This document shows positions 24,572 to 34,080 of a DNA stretch of 64,000 nt, piece after piece. The notes beneath the pieces were generated by a model. The model searched no databases. It saw nothing but the letters and a program-made list of their open reading frames with translations, and had not been told where the DNA came from. Position numbers and translations under genes: made by a program. Origin of the DNA: Roseibium limicola (lineage in GTDB: Bacteria > Pseudomonadota > Alphaproteobacteria > Rhizobiales > Stappiaceae); the NCBI RefSeq assembly GCF_017313085.1, contig NZ_JAFLNF010000003.1, positions 62,001 to 126,000 on the forward strand, in the 5' to 3' direction. Numbering within the stretch: position 1 is the first letter of the stretch; the number at the start of each line of letters is the position of its first letter.

Positions 24572-26167
24572 TTACTCCGCTGCGACTGGTGTGAAGTTGG
24601 ACCGCGCGACCTGCGGATCCGGGTCTTCCTCATGCTCTTCCGGCCCCTTGCCGATGGCCTTGATCATCAAGGAGATCTCGACCACCAGAAGCACCGTATA
24701 GAGGATGACAAACCCGGAGATCGTCACCAGAAGCTCGGCGACGCTGAGGTTGGACGCCGCCTGAGCCGTCGGTAGGACCCCTTCAATGATCCAGGGCTGA
24801 CGACCGTATTCAGCCACGAACCATCCCATTTCGCAGGCCAGGAAGGGCAGCGGAATGGACAGAACCGCGATCTGCAGGATCCATCTGTGCTTTTGCCGCA
24901 AGATATCCAGCTTGCCGGCGGAAGACATGACAGTCAGCGCTGCGGTGAACGCAATGAAGAAGAAGCCACATGCCACCATGATGCGGAACGCCCAGAACAT
25001 CGGCCAGACATTCGGCACGGTGGACCAGGCCGCCGCGTCGATTTCCTCTTCGGTTGCATTAAGCGGGTCGTCGCTGAAGGGAACCAGCAGGTAGCCGTAG
25101 CCCATATGCTTCTTGTTGGCCTCGAAGGCGAGACGAACCTCCGGATCAACTTCCTCGCCTTTTGCAGCACGGATTGTCTTCAGAGCATCCAGAGCAATCG
25201 CGCCTTGGCGAATATGTTCCTTGGAGCGCTCGACAAGCTCGATTATCCCCGGCACTTCCTTTGTCAGAGAGCGCGTAGCAATCAAGCCCATGACATAGGG
25301 CACCTCGATGGCGAAGGCGTTGTCCCGATTGGCCATGTCAGGCACGGCAAACAAGTTGAAGGAGGCTGGAGCCGGTTCGGTCTCCCACATGGATTCCATT
25401 GTCGCCAACTTCATCTGTTGGTTGAGGTTGGCTTCATACCCGCTTTCATCGCCGAGAACGACGACGGACAGGGCTGATGCGATGCCGAAAGCCGAGGCCA
25501 CCGTAATGGAGCGCTTGGCAATATCGATATGGCGCCCCTTGAGCATGTACCAGGCAGACACCCCAATGACGAACATCGCCGCCGTGACATATCCCGCAGA
25601 GACCGTATGAACGAATTTGGCCTGAGCCACGGGATTGAACATCACCTCGAAGAACGAGACAATTTCCATGCGCATGGTGCCCGGATTGAATTCGGCTCCG
25701 ACCGGATGCTGCATCCAGCCGTTGGCAATCAGGATCCAAAGGGCAGAGAAATTCGTTCCAATCGCAACCGCCCAGGTCGCCATCAGATGCTGACGGGCAC
25801 TCAAGCGGTCCCAGCCAAAGAAGAACAGCCCAACAAACGTGGCCTCCATAAAGAAGGCCATCAAACCTTCAATGGCCAGAGGCGCTCCAAAGACATCACC
25901 GACATACTGGCTGAAGTAAGCCCAGTTCATGCCGAACTGGAACTCCATGGTCAGTCCCGTGGCAACACCAAGCACAAAGTTAATACCGAACAGGGTGCCC
26001 CAGAATTTGACCATGCGCTTCCAGATCTCGCGACCCGTCATCACATAGACTGTTTCCATAGTCGCAAGCAGAACGGACAGACCGATGGTCAGAGGGACGA
26101 AAAGAAAGTGATAGAGCGCCGTCATGGCAAATTGCAGCCGTGACAGGCCGACAACGTCGAGTTCCAT
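24572..26167 (-). CDS. cydA: Cytochrome bd ubiquinol oxidase subunit I
   Basis: A 531-residue protein starting MELDVVGLSRLQFAMTALYH, with the haem b595 axial His at residue 20. The second haem ligand region and the quinol loop are present; the loop (about residues 250-370) is of the long form, as in E. coli cytochrome bd-I, rather than the short form of Gram-positive enzymes. The GRQPWIIEGVLPT motif near the C-terminus is diagnostic. It follows cydC with a 237-bp gap, so it may have its own promoter as well as readthrough from cydDC. Confidence 0.97.
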   Translation of the reverse strand: MELDVVGLSRLQFAMTALYHFLFVPLTIGLSVLLATMETVYVMTGREIWKRMVKFWGTLFGINFVLGVATGLTMEFQFGMNWAYFSQYVGDVFGAPLAIEGLMAFFMEATFVGLFFFGWDRLSARQHLMATWAVAIGTNFSALWILIANGWMQHPVGAEFNPGTMRMEIVSFFEVMFNPVAQAKFVHTVSAGYVTAAMFVIGVSAWYMLKGRHIDIAKRSITVASAFGIASALSVVVLGDESGYEANLNQQMKLATMESMWETEPAPASFNLFAVPDMANRDNAFAIEVPYVMGLIATRSLTKEVPGIIELVERSKEHIRQGAIALDALKTIRAAKGEEVDPEVRLAFEANKKHMGYGYLLVPFSDDPLNATEEEIDAAAWSTVPNVWPMFWAFRIMVACGFFFIAFTAALTVMSSAGKLDILRQKHRWILQIAVLSIPLPFLACEMGWFVAEYGRQPWIIEGVLPTAQAASNLSVAELLVTISGFVILYTVLLVVEISLMIKAIGKGPEEHEEDPDPQVARSNFTPVAAE

Positions 26168-26404
26168 AAGTCCACCTCGCGTTCAAAGGCCGAGGTTGCC
26201 CAGCAAGGCCGGCCTTTGGTGGTTCTGGTCTACGTTAAGTATAGGGCCATGCAGCCCATTTTTAATGTGACAAAATCACCCTCAGCAGAAGAACCTAAAC
26301 GAACTCGCTACAGTTAACTACCCTTACGGAATAGCTTCGGCGGCTGTGCCTTCTGGGTCAAGGCCCGCAAGCCCTTCACTCGCGGCTCGTCGTGAACATA
26401 GCCT

Positions 26405-28129
26405 CTAAAGCTGGCTGAGATCGAACGTCCGATGGGCCCAGTCGATGTCGACGGACTTATGCGCGATCATCAAAACAGCTGCATCGCCGCGAAATGCGGC
26501 AAAGCGCTGGAGAACCAACTGAGCCGTGTCATGGTCCAGGCCTTCAGTCATCTCATCCAGGATGAACAGGTCTGGACGGGTGAGATAGGCTCTGGCGAGA
26601 CCAAGACGACGCTGCTCACCACCAGACAACCCAAGCCCCCCCTCGCCGAGTATGGTCTCCAGCCCGGTGTCCTGTCGGGCAATACGTTCATCAAGGGAGG
26701 CAGCCTGCAGCGCTTGCCACAAGTCGGCTTCGCTGGCGTCAGGATTGGCTATTCTGAGGTTGGCGGCAATCGTATCGTGGAACAACGCCGGTCTCTGACC
26801 GATCACCGTGATGCGGCTGCGCAACGCGCCTTCTGCGATCAGATCAACAGGGCTGCCATTCAGAAGCACTTCGCCGTCATCTGCAGAGAGCAATCCGCTC
26901 GCCAGAGCAGAGACTGTTGTCTTGCCACATCCACTCGGGCCGACAATGCACAGCCATTCTCCCGGCTGCACGTCTAGCGAGACATCCGCAAGAACGGCGC
27001 GCTCGGCACCTGGGTAGCGAAAGGTCACATGCCGGAAAGCCAGAACCGGGGTGCCTTGCGGAGACGGAGCCCTGACAGCCGGTCGCTTTGGATCTTTCAT
27101 CAAAGCTGCCGACTTGGCAGCGCGCGCTGTTCCGGCCACGGCCCGGTTTGCTGCCCGGCTGATCGTGCCAATACGGGCATAGCCACTGGCCACGCCGTTG
27201 AGCACATCCGGCAAGCCAAGAACAAGCAGCAGGACCGCAGTCGCCATGGGCAGAGACAACAGCCCTTGGGCCACCTGCCAACAGGCAAGCCCGAGGGTAA
27301 ACGCCACTGCGGCCTGAGCGCCGAACCCAGCAACAGCAACGGCGGTGGCGGTCTTTCCGTTCAAAACGGCTTCAGCTTCTTGCAAGCGCTTGTCTGCCTG
27401 CAAAATGGCATCTGCCCGGACTGCCAGCCCTCCGTACACAGCTAGATCCCGCCGCCCTGCCACCAGATCAACTGTGCGCACACGCAGGGCTTCCTGTGCA
27501 ACCTCTTGCCGACGCGCGAATTTCGTCCTGCGACGTCGCACCAAAACAGTGGCAACCGTGGCCGTGGAGATCAGCGCCAAAAATGGCCCGAGCGCGACCA
27601 CCGGTGTCTGCCAGAAACTGAAGACAGCCACGCCAAGACCGACAAAGACGGCAATCACTGTTGGCACAGCCAGCCGCAAATAGACGCCGTCCAGCGCCGC
27701 TATGTCCGAAGTCAGGCGGCCGAGAAGACCGGCGGAGCGCCAAACCCGGCCGTCTCCGGCGGATTGCGCCTGCGCAGAGAATATCCGGCAGCGTAGGTCC
27801 GTCAGAAAGCGAAAAGTGGCATCGTGAGTGATCAGGCGTTCGCCGTAGCGCCCGCCTGTCCGCGCCAGGGCAAGGCCGCGGATGACCGCACTCGGCGTGA
27901 AGACGTTCATTGCAACCGCAGCAACTCCAGCCAATGCCGTTGCTGTGATGAACCAACCAGCCACCCCGAGCAACGCCAACCCAGCAACCGCTGGGACGAA
28001 GGATATCAGGATCCCGGCGACAAAGGCGCGTGGATGAAACTTCATCTGCCAGAACAACAAGGTCCGCAAACCTTGGATCGAGGACGTCGATGATGCTTCA
28101 GCAGCCATTGTTCTCACACGATCCCTCAT
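26405..28129 (-). CDS. cydC: Heterodimeric ABC exporter subunit CydC
   Basis: A 574-residue fusion of a six-helix membrane domain and an ATPase domain. Walker A is VGPSGCGKTTVS (about residue 405), signature GLSGGEQRRLGLARAYL, Walker B LFILDEMTEGLD and switch His in MIAHK. With CydD it exports glutathione/cysteine to the periplasm and is needed for assembly of cytochrome bd. Its start overlaps the cydD stop in an ATGA junction. A second ATG seven codons in (MAAEASS) is a possible alternative start. It lies directly upstream of cydA. Confidence 0.94.
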   Translation of the reverse strand: MRDRVRTMAAEASSTSSIQGLRTLLFWQMKFHPRAFVAGILISFVPAVAGLALLGVAGWFITATALAGVAAVAMNVFTPSAVIRGLALARTGGRYGERLITHDATFRFLTDLRCRIFSAQAQSAGDGRVWRSAGLLGRLTSDIAALDGVYLRLAVPTVIAVFVGLGVAVFSFWQTPVVALGPFLALISTATVATVLVRRRRTKFARRQEVAQEALRVRTVDLVAGRRDLAVYGGLAVRADAILQADKRLQEAEAVLNGKTATAVAVAGFGAQAAVAFTLGLACWQVAQGLLSLPMATAVLLLVLGLPDVLNGVASGYARIGTISRAANRAVAGTARAAKSAALMKDPKRPAVRAPSPQGTPVLAFRHVTFRYPGAERAVLADVSLDVQPGEWLCIVGPSGCGKTTVSALASGLLSADDGEVLLNGSPVDLIAEGALRSRITVIGQRPALFHDTIAANLRIANPDASEADLWQALQAASLDERIARQDTGLETILGEGGLGLSGGEQRRLGLARAYLTRPDLFILDEMTEGLDHDTAQLVLQRFAAFRGDAAVLMIAHKSVDIDWAHRTFDLSQL

Positions 28130-29958
28130 GCGCTGATATCCTCGGGCGCTTTGGTTGTCCCTGACCTCATCTTAATCTGACGGAAGTTCCGCGCCAGCAA
28201 AGCCTCGTCGTGCGTGGCAATCAGCAGCGTCTTGTCGCGCGCCAATGACAGCAGGCCGTCAATTACCAGATCTGCAGTTTCCCGATCCAGCCCGGCTGTC
28301 GGCTCGTCAGCCAGGATCAGCAGTGCATCACGCCGCAAAGCTGCACGGGCCAATGCAACGCGGCGTTGCTCTCCGATGGAAAGCCCAAAGCCATTTTCCC
28401 CGATACGGGTGTCCAATCCGCGCGGCAGACGCGCGACAAGCGCCCTCGCACCGGCCAAATCAAGGGCAGCCAGCACTTCGGCTTCGCTGGCATTGGGACG
28501 CGCAACCAGCAGATTGGATCGCAAGGAGCCGTGGGCGAGCACCGGCGCCTGTCCGAGCCAGGCGACATGGCCGCGCCACCAATCCTTGTCGAGCGTTTCA
28601 AGATCCAACCCACCGACAAGAACCCTGCCGCTCTCCGGGCGATGAAATCCCAGAAGCAGATCGATAAGTGTGGTTTTTCCAGCCCCGCTCTGGCCTACCA
28701 GAAGGACTTTTTCACCCGCGACGATGGTGTCGCAGGTCTGTTCCAAGACAGGATGACCACCCAGTCTGACAGAAACGTCCTCCATTTCGATCGAAAGGCC
28801 TGAGCCGGCGAAGCTGACAGTCTGACCGCCCGTCGTGCGACCTTTCCCCGAGTGGGGTGTTACCTCGGCCGCCCCGCATAAACGCTGATCCAGTCCTTGC
28901 AGGCTCTCCAATGCTGCAAGACCGGAAGAACGCTCGTGATAGGCAGCGGCATAGGCGCGCAAGGGCGCATAGAACTCCGGAGCCAACAGCAGCAGGAATA
29001 AACCTGCACCGAAGGTCAACTCGCCCACCCAAATGCCGGTCGAAACATCCCCAAGCAGCGAGAAACCGACAAAAACAGCAATGAAGGCAATGCCCAGCGC
29101 GCTGAAGAGCTCAAGAACAGTGGACGAAAGAAACGCGATCCGCAGCACTTTCATAGTGCCTTTGCGAAATTGTGTACCCACCGCCTCGATCTCCTGTCGG
29201 CTGCTTTCAACGGCGCCAAACAAGCGCAAGGTCTCAAGCCCGCGAAGCCTGTCCATCACCATGCCGCTCATCCGGGTCAACTCGTGCTGCTGCGCCAGAC
29301 TGGCAGATTTGGCACGCAGTCCAATCAACGCCATGAAGACCGGAATGATGGGGCCCGTCATGAGCAGGATCAAAGCCGCGAGCCAACTGATGCACCCCAT
29401 TGCGATCAAGATCGCCAGCGGGACGATGGAAAGCCGCACTTTCTGCGGAAAGAAATTCGATAGATAGGGACCAACAGCGTCAATCTGCTCACCCATATGG
29501 GCCGCGATTTCTCCACTTGCAGGCAGGTGCGCCGCCGGGGACGTTGCTGAAAAAGCGTCCAGGAGTTTCCCCCGCAACCGGCTCTTGACCGATTGCGCGG
29601 CCTTCAATGCCATTTTCTGAGATCGCAATGTCAGCCGAAGTCGCAGGAAGGCGAGAGCAAAAAAACCACCGGCTGCTGCAACGATGATCATAATTCCGGG
29701 CTCGTCGAAAGCTGACGGGGCATCGGTCAATGCTGCTGGAACAAAAGCACTGACAAGCGCAGCGACAATTGCCGCCTGTGCAATCCAAAGAATGTCAGCG
29801 AAGGAAAGAATATGGCCTGCGCGGCGCAGTGCCTTGCGTTCGGTTGGCAGAAGCGGTTCGCCAGTCGTCTTCACATCGACAGGATCCGAGGACCCCTTCC
29901 GGTTTTGCGCGCGTGTCGCTGCAAGCCCCTCGGGCTCCGTAGGGAGTGCCTTATGCAT
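28126..29958 (-). CDS. cydD: Heterodimeric ABC exporter subunit CydD
   Basis: The start MHKALPTEPEGLAATRAQNR at 29958 has AAGGA eight bases upstream and gives 610 residues; a longer form from 29997 is possible. It has a transmembrane domain (about 75-360) and an ATPase with Walker A VGQSGAGKTTLI, Walker B LILADEPTAGLD and His in IATHDE. The signature motif is LSIGEQRRVALARA rather than LSGGQ, so one half-site of the CydDC dimer is non-consensus, as in other CydD proteins. It partners with CydC encoded downstream with overlapping codons. Transcription starts somewhere in the gene-poor 0.7 kb upstream. Confidence 0.94.
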   Translation of the reverse strand: MHKALPTEPEGLAATRAQNRKGSSDPVDVKTTGEPLLPTERKALRRAGHILSFADILWIAQAAIVAALVSAFVPAALTDAPSAFDEPGIMIIVAAAGGFFALAFLRLRLTLRSQKMALKAAQSVKSRLRGKLLDAFSATSPAAHLPASGEIAAHMGEQIDAVGPYLSNFFPQKVRLSIVPLAILIAMGCISWLAALILLMTGPIIPVFMALIGLRAKSASLAQQHELTRMSGMVMDRLRGLETLRLFGAVESSRQEIEAVGTQFRKGTMKVLRIAFLSSTVLELFSALGIAFIAVFVGFSLLGDVSTGIWVGELTFGAGLFLLLLAPEFYAPLRAYAAAYHERSSGLAALESLQGLDQRLCGAAEVTPHSGKGRTTGGQTVSFAGSGLSIEMEDVSVRLGGHPVLEQTCDTIVAGEKVLLVGQSGAGKTTLIDLLLGFHRPESGRVLVGGLDLETLDKDWWRGHVAWLGQAPVLAHGSLRSNLLVARPNASEAEVLAALDLAGARALVARLPRGLDTRIGENGFGLSIGEQRRVALARAALRRDALLILADEPTAGLDRETADLVIDGLLSLARDKTLLIATHDEALLARNFRQIKMRSGTTKAPEDISA

Positions 29959-30511
29959 GACGTCCTTATGCTTCTTTGAGGGAGCGCACGAGCTCAACTC
30001 CCTGCCTGCGTCCAGCCTCTCCGTACCAGCCTCTCCGACACCGGTTTCGGATCATTCGCCCCTTCTAGAGAGGGCAAAAACAAAATACCAGACTCCATTT
30101 GCCGCAGGTTAGATGCTCCACGACTTCGGCAAGCGACCGATGCAACCGCTACTCAACCTATTCGTGTTCAAATGAGGTGAAGCCGCAAAGCTTGTGGATA
30201 TTTTCAAGACTGATTTCGACGTATCAGAGCCCGCAGACGCCCTTGCGCTGATCTTCTAATCCTCTATCTCATTATGAAAAAAGAGGTTTTTCATCTACGG
30301 AAGATTTAATCTCGTTTCGGAAAATTTACCCTCCGTAAAATAACTTATACACTAACCGTGCAAGCAATCGAAACTTGTGTTTGAAAGGGTTGTTTTAGAA
30401 AGCTGTTTTTCAAGCCATTACATCACTGCTTTTTCAGACACAGCCCTCTGCACCCATTCTGCAGGCCACAGGGATGTGCATGCCTGTTTTAAGGTACTCG
30501 CAAAAAACTTG
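29959..30511. other. Gene-poor region with possible small-RNA gene
   Basis: No convincing protein-coding frame occurs here. The minus strand must carry the cydD promoter. At 30325-30339 there is a perfect palindrome, TTTAC and GTAAA with 5-bp spacer. From about 30360 the plus strand runs into a strong terminator at 30512-30542 although no plus-strand gene precedes it, which suggests a short untranslated transcript. A stem-loop of CCCTCTG and CACAGGG (one mismatch) at about 30440-30470 supports structured RNA. No known RNA family was recognised. Confidence 0.35.
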
Positions 30512-30542
30512 AAGCCGGGCTTTCCAGTCCGGCTTTCTTTTT
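30512..30542 (+). terminator. Orphan plus-strand terminator
   Basis: Arms AAGCCGG (30512-30518) and CCGGCTT (30529-30535) around a 10-nt loop, followed at once by TCTTTTT. The best U-tract is on the plus strand, yet the nearest upstream genes are on the minus strand. A weaker T-run occurs on the other side, so bidirectional use is possible. Confidence 0.65.
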
Positions 30543-30557
30543 GACCAGACGCTACCC

Positions 30558-30588
30558 AAAAAAACGGCTCCACATGAAGGCGGAGCCG
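30558..30588 (-). terminator. Terminator of mmsA
   Basis: Arms CGGCTCC (30565-30571) and GGAGCCG (30582-30588) with a 10-nt loop, followed on the minus strand by seven T residues (30558-30564). It lies 77 bp beyond the mmsA stop. Confidence 0.85.
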
Positions 30589-30665
30589 AGAGGTTCGGTT
30601 GAGCAATCCTCTGCTCTCTCCCGCCCCGGAAAGCCAGGTCGGGCGAGAGCAATTGCGAATGTCTT

Positions 30666-32162
30666 TTACTTCATCGTCGGCATGACGAATTCAGCACCAT
30701 CCTTGATACCTGACGGCCAGCGGCTGGTGATGGTCTTGGTGCGGGTCCAGAACTTGATGCTGTCCGTACCATGCTGATTGAGATCGCCGAAAGACGAAGA
30801 CTTCCAGCCACCAAACGAGTGGTAAGCAAGCGGCACGGGGATCGGCACGTTGACACCGACCATGCCGATGTTGATGCGCGAGGCAAAATCACGGGCCGCA
30901 TCGCCGTCACGGGTGTAGATCGCAACGCCATTGCCATATTCATGATTCATCGGAAGCGCGAGCGCTTCCTCATAGGTGTTGGCGCGCACGACGGACAGAA
31001 CCGGACCGAAGATCTCGGCCTTGTAGATATCCATCTCATTCGTGACGTTGTCGAACAGACAACCGCCGACGAAATGACCGTTTTCATAGCCCTGGAGCTT
31101 GAAATCGCGTCCATCAACCACGAGATCAGCGCCTTCTTCGACGCCGCGGTCAACCAGACCAAGGATACGCTCACGAGCTTCCTTGGTGATCACCGGGCCC
31201 ATGTCTGCCTTGTCGTCCGTATATGGCCCGATCTTCAGAGACTCGATCATCGGCGTAAGCTTCTTGATCAGGCGGTCGGCCGTTTCCTTGCCAACCGGAA
31301 CAGCCACCGAGACTGCCATGCAGCGTTCACCGGCCGAACCGTAACCTGCGCCCATCAGAGCGTTGGCAGCCTGATCCAGATCGGCATCCGGCATGATGAT
31401 CATGTGGTTCTTTGCGCCACCGAAGCACTGGGCGCGCTTACCATTTGTGGCGGCAGTGCCATAGACGTAGCGAGCGATCGGCGTCGATCCGACAAAGGAT
31501 ACCGCGCTGATGTCCGGGTTGGTCAGGATGGCATCAACTGCCCCCTTGTCGCCGTTGACGACATTGAGGATGCCCTCCGGCAAACCAGCTTCGATCATCA
31601 GTTCGGCCAGACGCATCGGCACAGACGGATCCCGCTCGGACGGCTTCAAAATGAAGGCGTTGCCGCAGGCGATGGCCGGTGCAAACATCCACATCGGGAT
31701 CATTGCCGGAAAGTTGAAAGGGGTGATGCCTGCGCCCACGCCAACCGGCTGGCGAATGGAATACATGTCGATGTTAGGGCCAGCGCCTTCGGTGAATTCA
31801 CCTTTTTGCAGATGCGCAATACCGATGACGAACTCGCAGACTTCGAGACCACGAATGACATCGCCCTTGGCATCTTCAACCGTCTTGCCATGCTCCTTGG
31901 AGAGAAGGACAGCCAGGTCGTCCATATTGTCGTTCAACAACTGAACGAACTTCATGAACACACGGGCGCGGCGCTGCGGATTGGTCGCAGCCCAGGCAGG
32001 CTGCGCCGCCTTGGCGTTCTCGACAGCGGCTGCCAGATCAGCTTCGTTGGCAAGAGCTACCTTTGCCTGAACTTCACCCGTTGCCGGATTGAAAACATCA
32101 GTGAAGCGGCCGGAAGTACCCTCCACGTGCTTGCCGCCGATGAAATGCCCGATAGTCGTCAT
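30666..32162 (-). CDS. mmsA: CoA-acylating methylmalonate-semialdehyde dehydrogenase
   Basis: A 498-residue aldehyde dehydrogenase that converts methylmalonate semialdehyde to propionyl-CoA, and malonate semialdehyde to acetyl-CoA, in valine, thymine and inositol breakdown. Diagnostic features are GVGAGITPFNFPAMIPMWMF (about residues 141-160), SVFVGS-type NAD motif VSFVGSTPIARY, and the catalytic Cys281 in GSAGERCMAVSVAVPVG, where the residues around Cys differ from ordinary aldehyde dehydrogenases in the way expected for the CoA-dependent class. The GYENGHFVGG and SSFGDLNQHG segments also match. It is divergent from a LysR gene, which may regulate it. No other valine genes are adjacent. Confidence 0.95.
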   Translation of the reverse strand: MTTIGHFIGGKHVEGTSGRFTDVFNPATGEVQAKVALANEADLAAAVENAKAAQPAWAATNPQRRARVFMKFVQLLNDNMDDLAVLLSKEHGKTVEDAKGDVIRGLEVCEFVIGIAHLQKGEFTEGAGPNIDMYSIRQPVGVGAGITPFNFPAMIPMWMFAPAIACGNAFILKPSERDPSVPMRLAELMIEAGLPEGILNVVNGDKGAVDAILTNPDISAVSFVGSTPIARYVYGTAATNGKRAQCFGGAKNHMIIMPDADLDQAANALMGAGYGSAGERCMAVSVAVPVGKETADRLIKKLTPMIESLKIGPYTDDKADMGPVITKEARERILGLVDRGVEEGADLVVDGRDFKLQGYENGHFVGGCLFDNVTNEMDIYKAEIFGPVLSVVRANTYEEALALPMNHEYGNGVAIYTRDGDAARDFASRINIGMVGVNVPIPVPLAYHSFGGWKSSSFGDLNQHGTDSIKFWTRTKTITSRWPSGIKDGAEFVMPTMK

Positions 32163-32345
32163 GTCATGTCTCCCTGAAATTGGTCCGTTCGACTTCGCCT
32201 GAAACGATAAGGAATCGTCAGGCTTAAGCCGGTTTAATCACTGGGCACTGTGTTGCCTTTTATTTTTGTCGCTAACAAGGCCTGTTTGGGCGTATCTATT
32301 GTGCAAATATTATAGTAACCGGCAGCAATGCCACGCGAGGTGATC

Positions 32346-33227
32346 GTGAATTGGGATGATATCCGGATTTTCTTGAGTGTAGCACGCGCCGGCCAGATTC
32401 TCGGAGCGGCCCGACGCCTGAGCCTCAACCATGCCACGGTTGCCCGACGCCTGACCGCCCTGGAAGAAGCGCTCGGCGCTCGGCTGTTCGATCGCTCCAC
32501 CAACGGCTGCTATCTCAGCGATGATGGCGCGGCCTTCCTTCCCCATGCGGAGCGAATGGAAACCGAAATGCTGGCTGCGGAAGCCCAATTCGGCACCCAT
32601 ACGATGGAAGTGACAGGGACTGTGCGCATCGGCGCGCCAGACGGTTTCGGTGTCGCGTATCTTGCGCCTCGGCTGTCTGAGCTGACGCGCCAGCATCCGG
32701 GGCTTACACTTCAACTGGTTCCGATGCCACGCAGCTTCTCGCTCTCGAGGCGTGAGGCCGACATCGTCATCACCATCGAGCGCCCGGATCATGGACGGCT
32801 CGTGGCGGCCAAACTGACCGACTACACACTGGGGCTCTATGCCTCGGACGCCTATCTGGACCAACGCGGCGTGCCGGCGTCAATCAGCGAGCTGCAGACC
32901 CATGACCTGGTCGGCCTGGTCGAGGATCTGGCCTATTCACCAGCGCTGAATTATCCCGCCGACTTCATCAAGAGTTGGCCAGCGCGGTTTGAAGTTGCAT
33001 CGGCCTTGGGGCAAGTCGAGGCTGTGGCGGCCGGAGCAGGCATCGGCATTCTGCACGGCTTTCTGGTCAAGGACCGCCCGGGCCTGCGCCATATCCTGCC
33101 AGAGGTTATCGTCAGCCGAGCCTATTGGACAGTTCAGCATGAAAGCACGCGTTCTCTGCGCCCGATCAGCCTTGTCCTGCAATTTCTGCGCGATACACTA
33201 GTGCGCGACCGGGCGCTTTTTACCTGA
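32346..33227 (+). CDS. LysR family transcriptional regulator, divergent from mmsA
   Basis: I choose the GTG at 32346 because GAGGTG lies just before it and it gives the usual NWDDIRIFLSVARAG start (293 residues); an ATG at 32328 would add six residues. The helix-turn-helix is within AARRLSLNHATVARRLTALE, and the effector domain (about 90-285) follows. The subgroup resembles regulators that act on adjacent dehydrogenase genes. It is divergent from mmsA across about 180 bp and is likely its regulator, which is inference. Its last eight bases overlap the 3' end of the convergent gene. Confidence 0.88.
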   Translation: MNWDDIRIFLSVARAGQILGAARRLSLNHATVARRLTALEEALGARLFDRSTNGCYLSDDGAAFLPHAERMETEMLAAEAQFGTHTMEVTGTVRIGAPDGFGVAYLAPRLSELTRQHPGLTLQLVPMPRSFSLSRREADIVITIERPDHGRLVAAKLTDYTLGLYASDAYLDQRGVPASISELQTHDLVGLVEDLAYSPALNYPADFIKSWPARFEVASALGQVEAVAAGAGIGILHGFLVKDRPGLRHILPEVIVSRAYWTVQHESTRSLRPISLVLQFLRDTLVRDRALFT

Positions 33228-34080
33228 CAGGCTCAGACAAGGTTTTCTGACCGGTCACCGATAACAAGGGGCGGTCGGTTCGCTTGCTCGGGTCGGCGCG
33301 CTGATGAAAGCCATCCGCCGGTAGGATGGTCGGGACTTCCGGAAACTGAAACAGCAAGTTCAAGCGTCGCGATGCCTGATCGTCGCCCGCTAACTCGGGA
33401 TCTTCCGGCAGGATCGCAAATTTGACGCCGCGCTGTTCGGCCTCATAGCGTTGGAACCCAACCACAGCCTCGGCAAAACCATCCGGCGGGACGAGGCTGT
33501 ATTGGCTTTCCAGCCGCCCCAACACCACCTGCAGGTTCTCAAGGCCGAAGGGCCACAAGTTGGGATCGGGCACGTTGAGCTTCAGCCGGATTGACCTTAC
33601 TTCCCCCTGCCTGCGCCCCCGCACCAGAACAAACAAGGTCGCCTTGCCGAAATCGACGCTGGCTGTGCTGAGGGACACCGTCTCCGAGGCGCACTGCCAG
33701 AGAGTGTCGTAAAATGGCGCCTTCTGCCAATCATTCGTCTCAAGTCCAACATCATCCAGCAAGGCACAGATCGCCTCCGGATCCGCCAGCATGCTCTGAA
33801 TGAAATGGATTGGGAGCTCCAGGTCCCGGTCGAGAAGCCGGGCGCGTGCTGTCTGGGAGATGTGCGCCAGCGGATCGGGCGGCGCGGCGGGAGCGGTCAC
33901 CACCTCAGCTGCATTTTCCTCATGCGCAACCATGCCCGAAACATAAAGCGCGGCAACGGCCCCGGCGAGAAACACGACAAGGCCAACAGAGAGCAAGACG
34001 CGCCGGACCAAAAGCAAAGGACGGCTATCTGCGCCCGCTCTGGATCTTCCCGATATAGGAGCGCGTGCACGCCTCGGCAT
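33220..34080 (-). CDS. Membrane-anchored protein of unknown function
   Basis: The start MPRRARAPISGRSRAGADSR at 34080 gives 286 residues; the frame continues upstream to 34188 without recognisable features. A basic cytoplasmic N-terminus precedes one transmembrane helix (VRRVLLSVGLVVFLAGAVAA, about residues 25-47). The periplasmic part (about 55-286) has an Ala/Pro-rich linker and a mixed alpha/beta domain with FIQSMLADPEAICALLDDVG and a two-strand block around SIRLKLNVPDPNLWPFGLENLQ. The domain resembles the rhizobial DUF6030 group as I remember it, but I cannot confirm this. It has no visible catalytic motif. It overlaps the convergent LysR gene by eight bases. Confidence 0.75.
   Translation of the reverse strand: MPRRARAPISGRSRAGADSRPLLLVRRVLLSVGLVVFLAGAVAALYVSGMVAHEENAAEVVTAPAAPPDPLAHISQTARARLLDRDLELPIHFIQSMLADPEAICALLDDVGLETNDWQKAPFYDTLWQCASETVSLSTASVDFGKATLFVLVRGRRQGEVRSIRLKLNVPDPNLWPFGLENLQVVLGRLESQYSLVPPDGFAEAVVGFQRYEAEQRGVKFAILPEDPELAGDDQASRRLNLLFQFPEVPTILPADGFHQRADPSKRTDRPLLSVTGQKTLSEPVR

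Noticed and set aside
29959..30360. FNR/FixK box upstream of the cyd operon
   Set aside because: TTGAG and CTCAA occur at about 29974-29995 but with 12-bp spacing, not the TTGAT-N4-ATCAA arrangement.
30418..30652. Two short minus-strand frames upstream of cydD
   Set aside because: They cross the mmsA and orphan terminators and have no family similarity, so they are not genes.
30771..32177. 468-codon plus-strand frame
   Set aside because: Antisense to mmsA, with Arg/His-rich composition and no recognisable domain.
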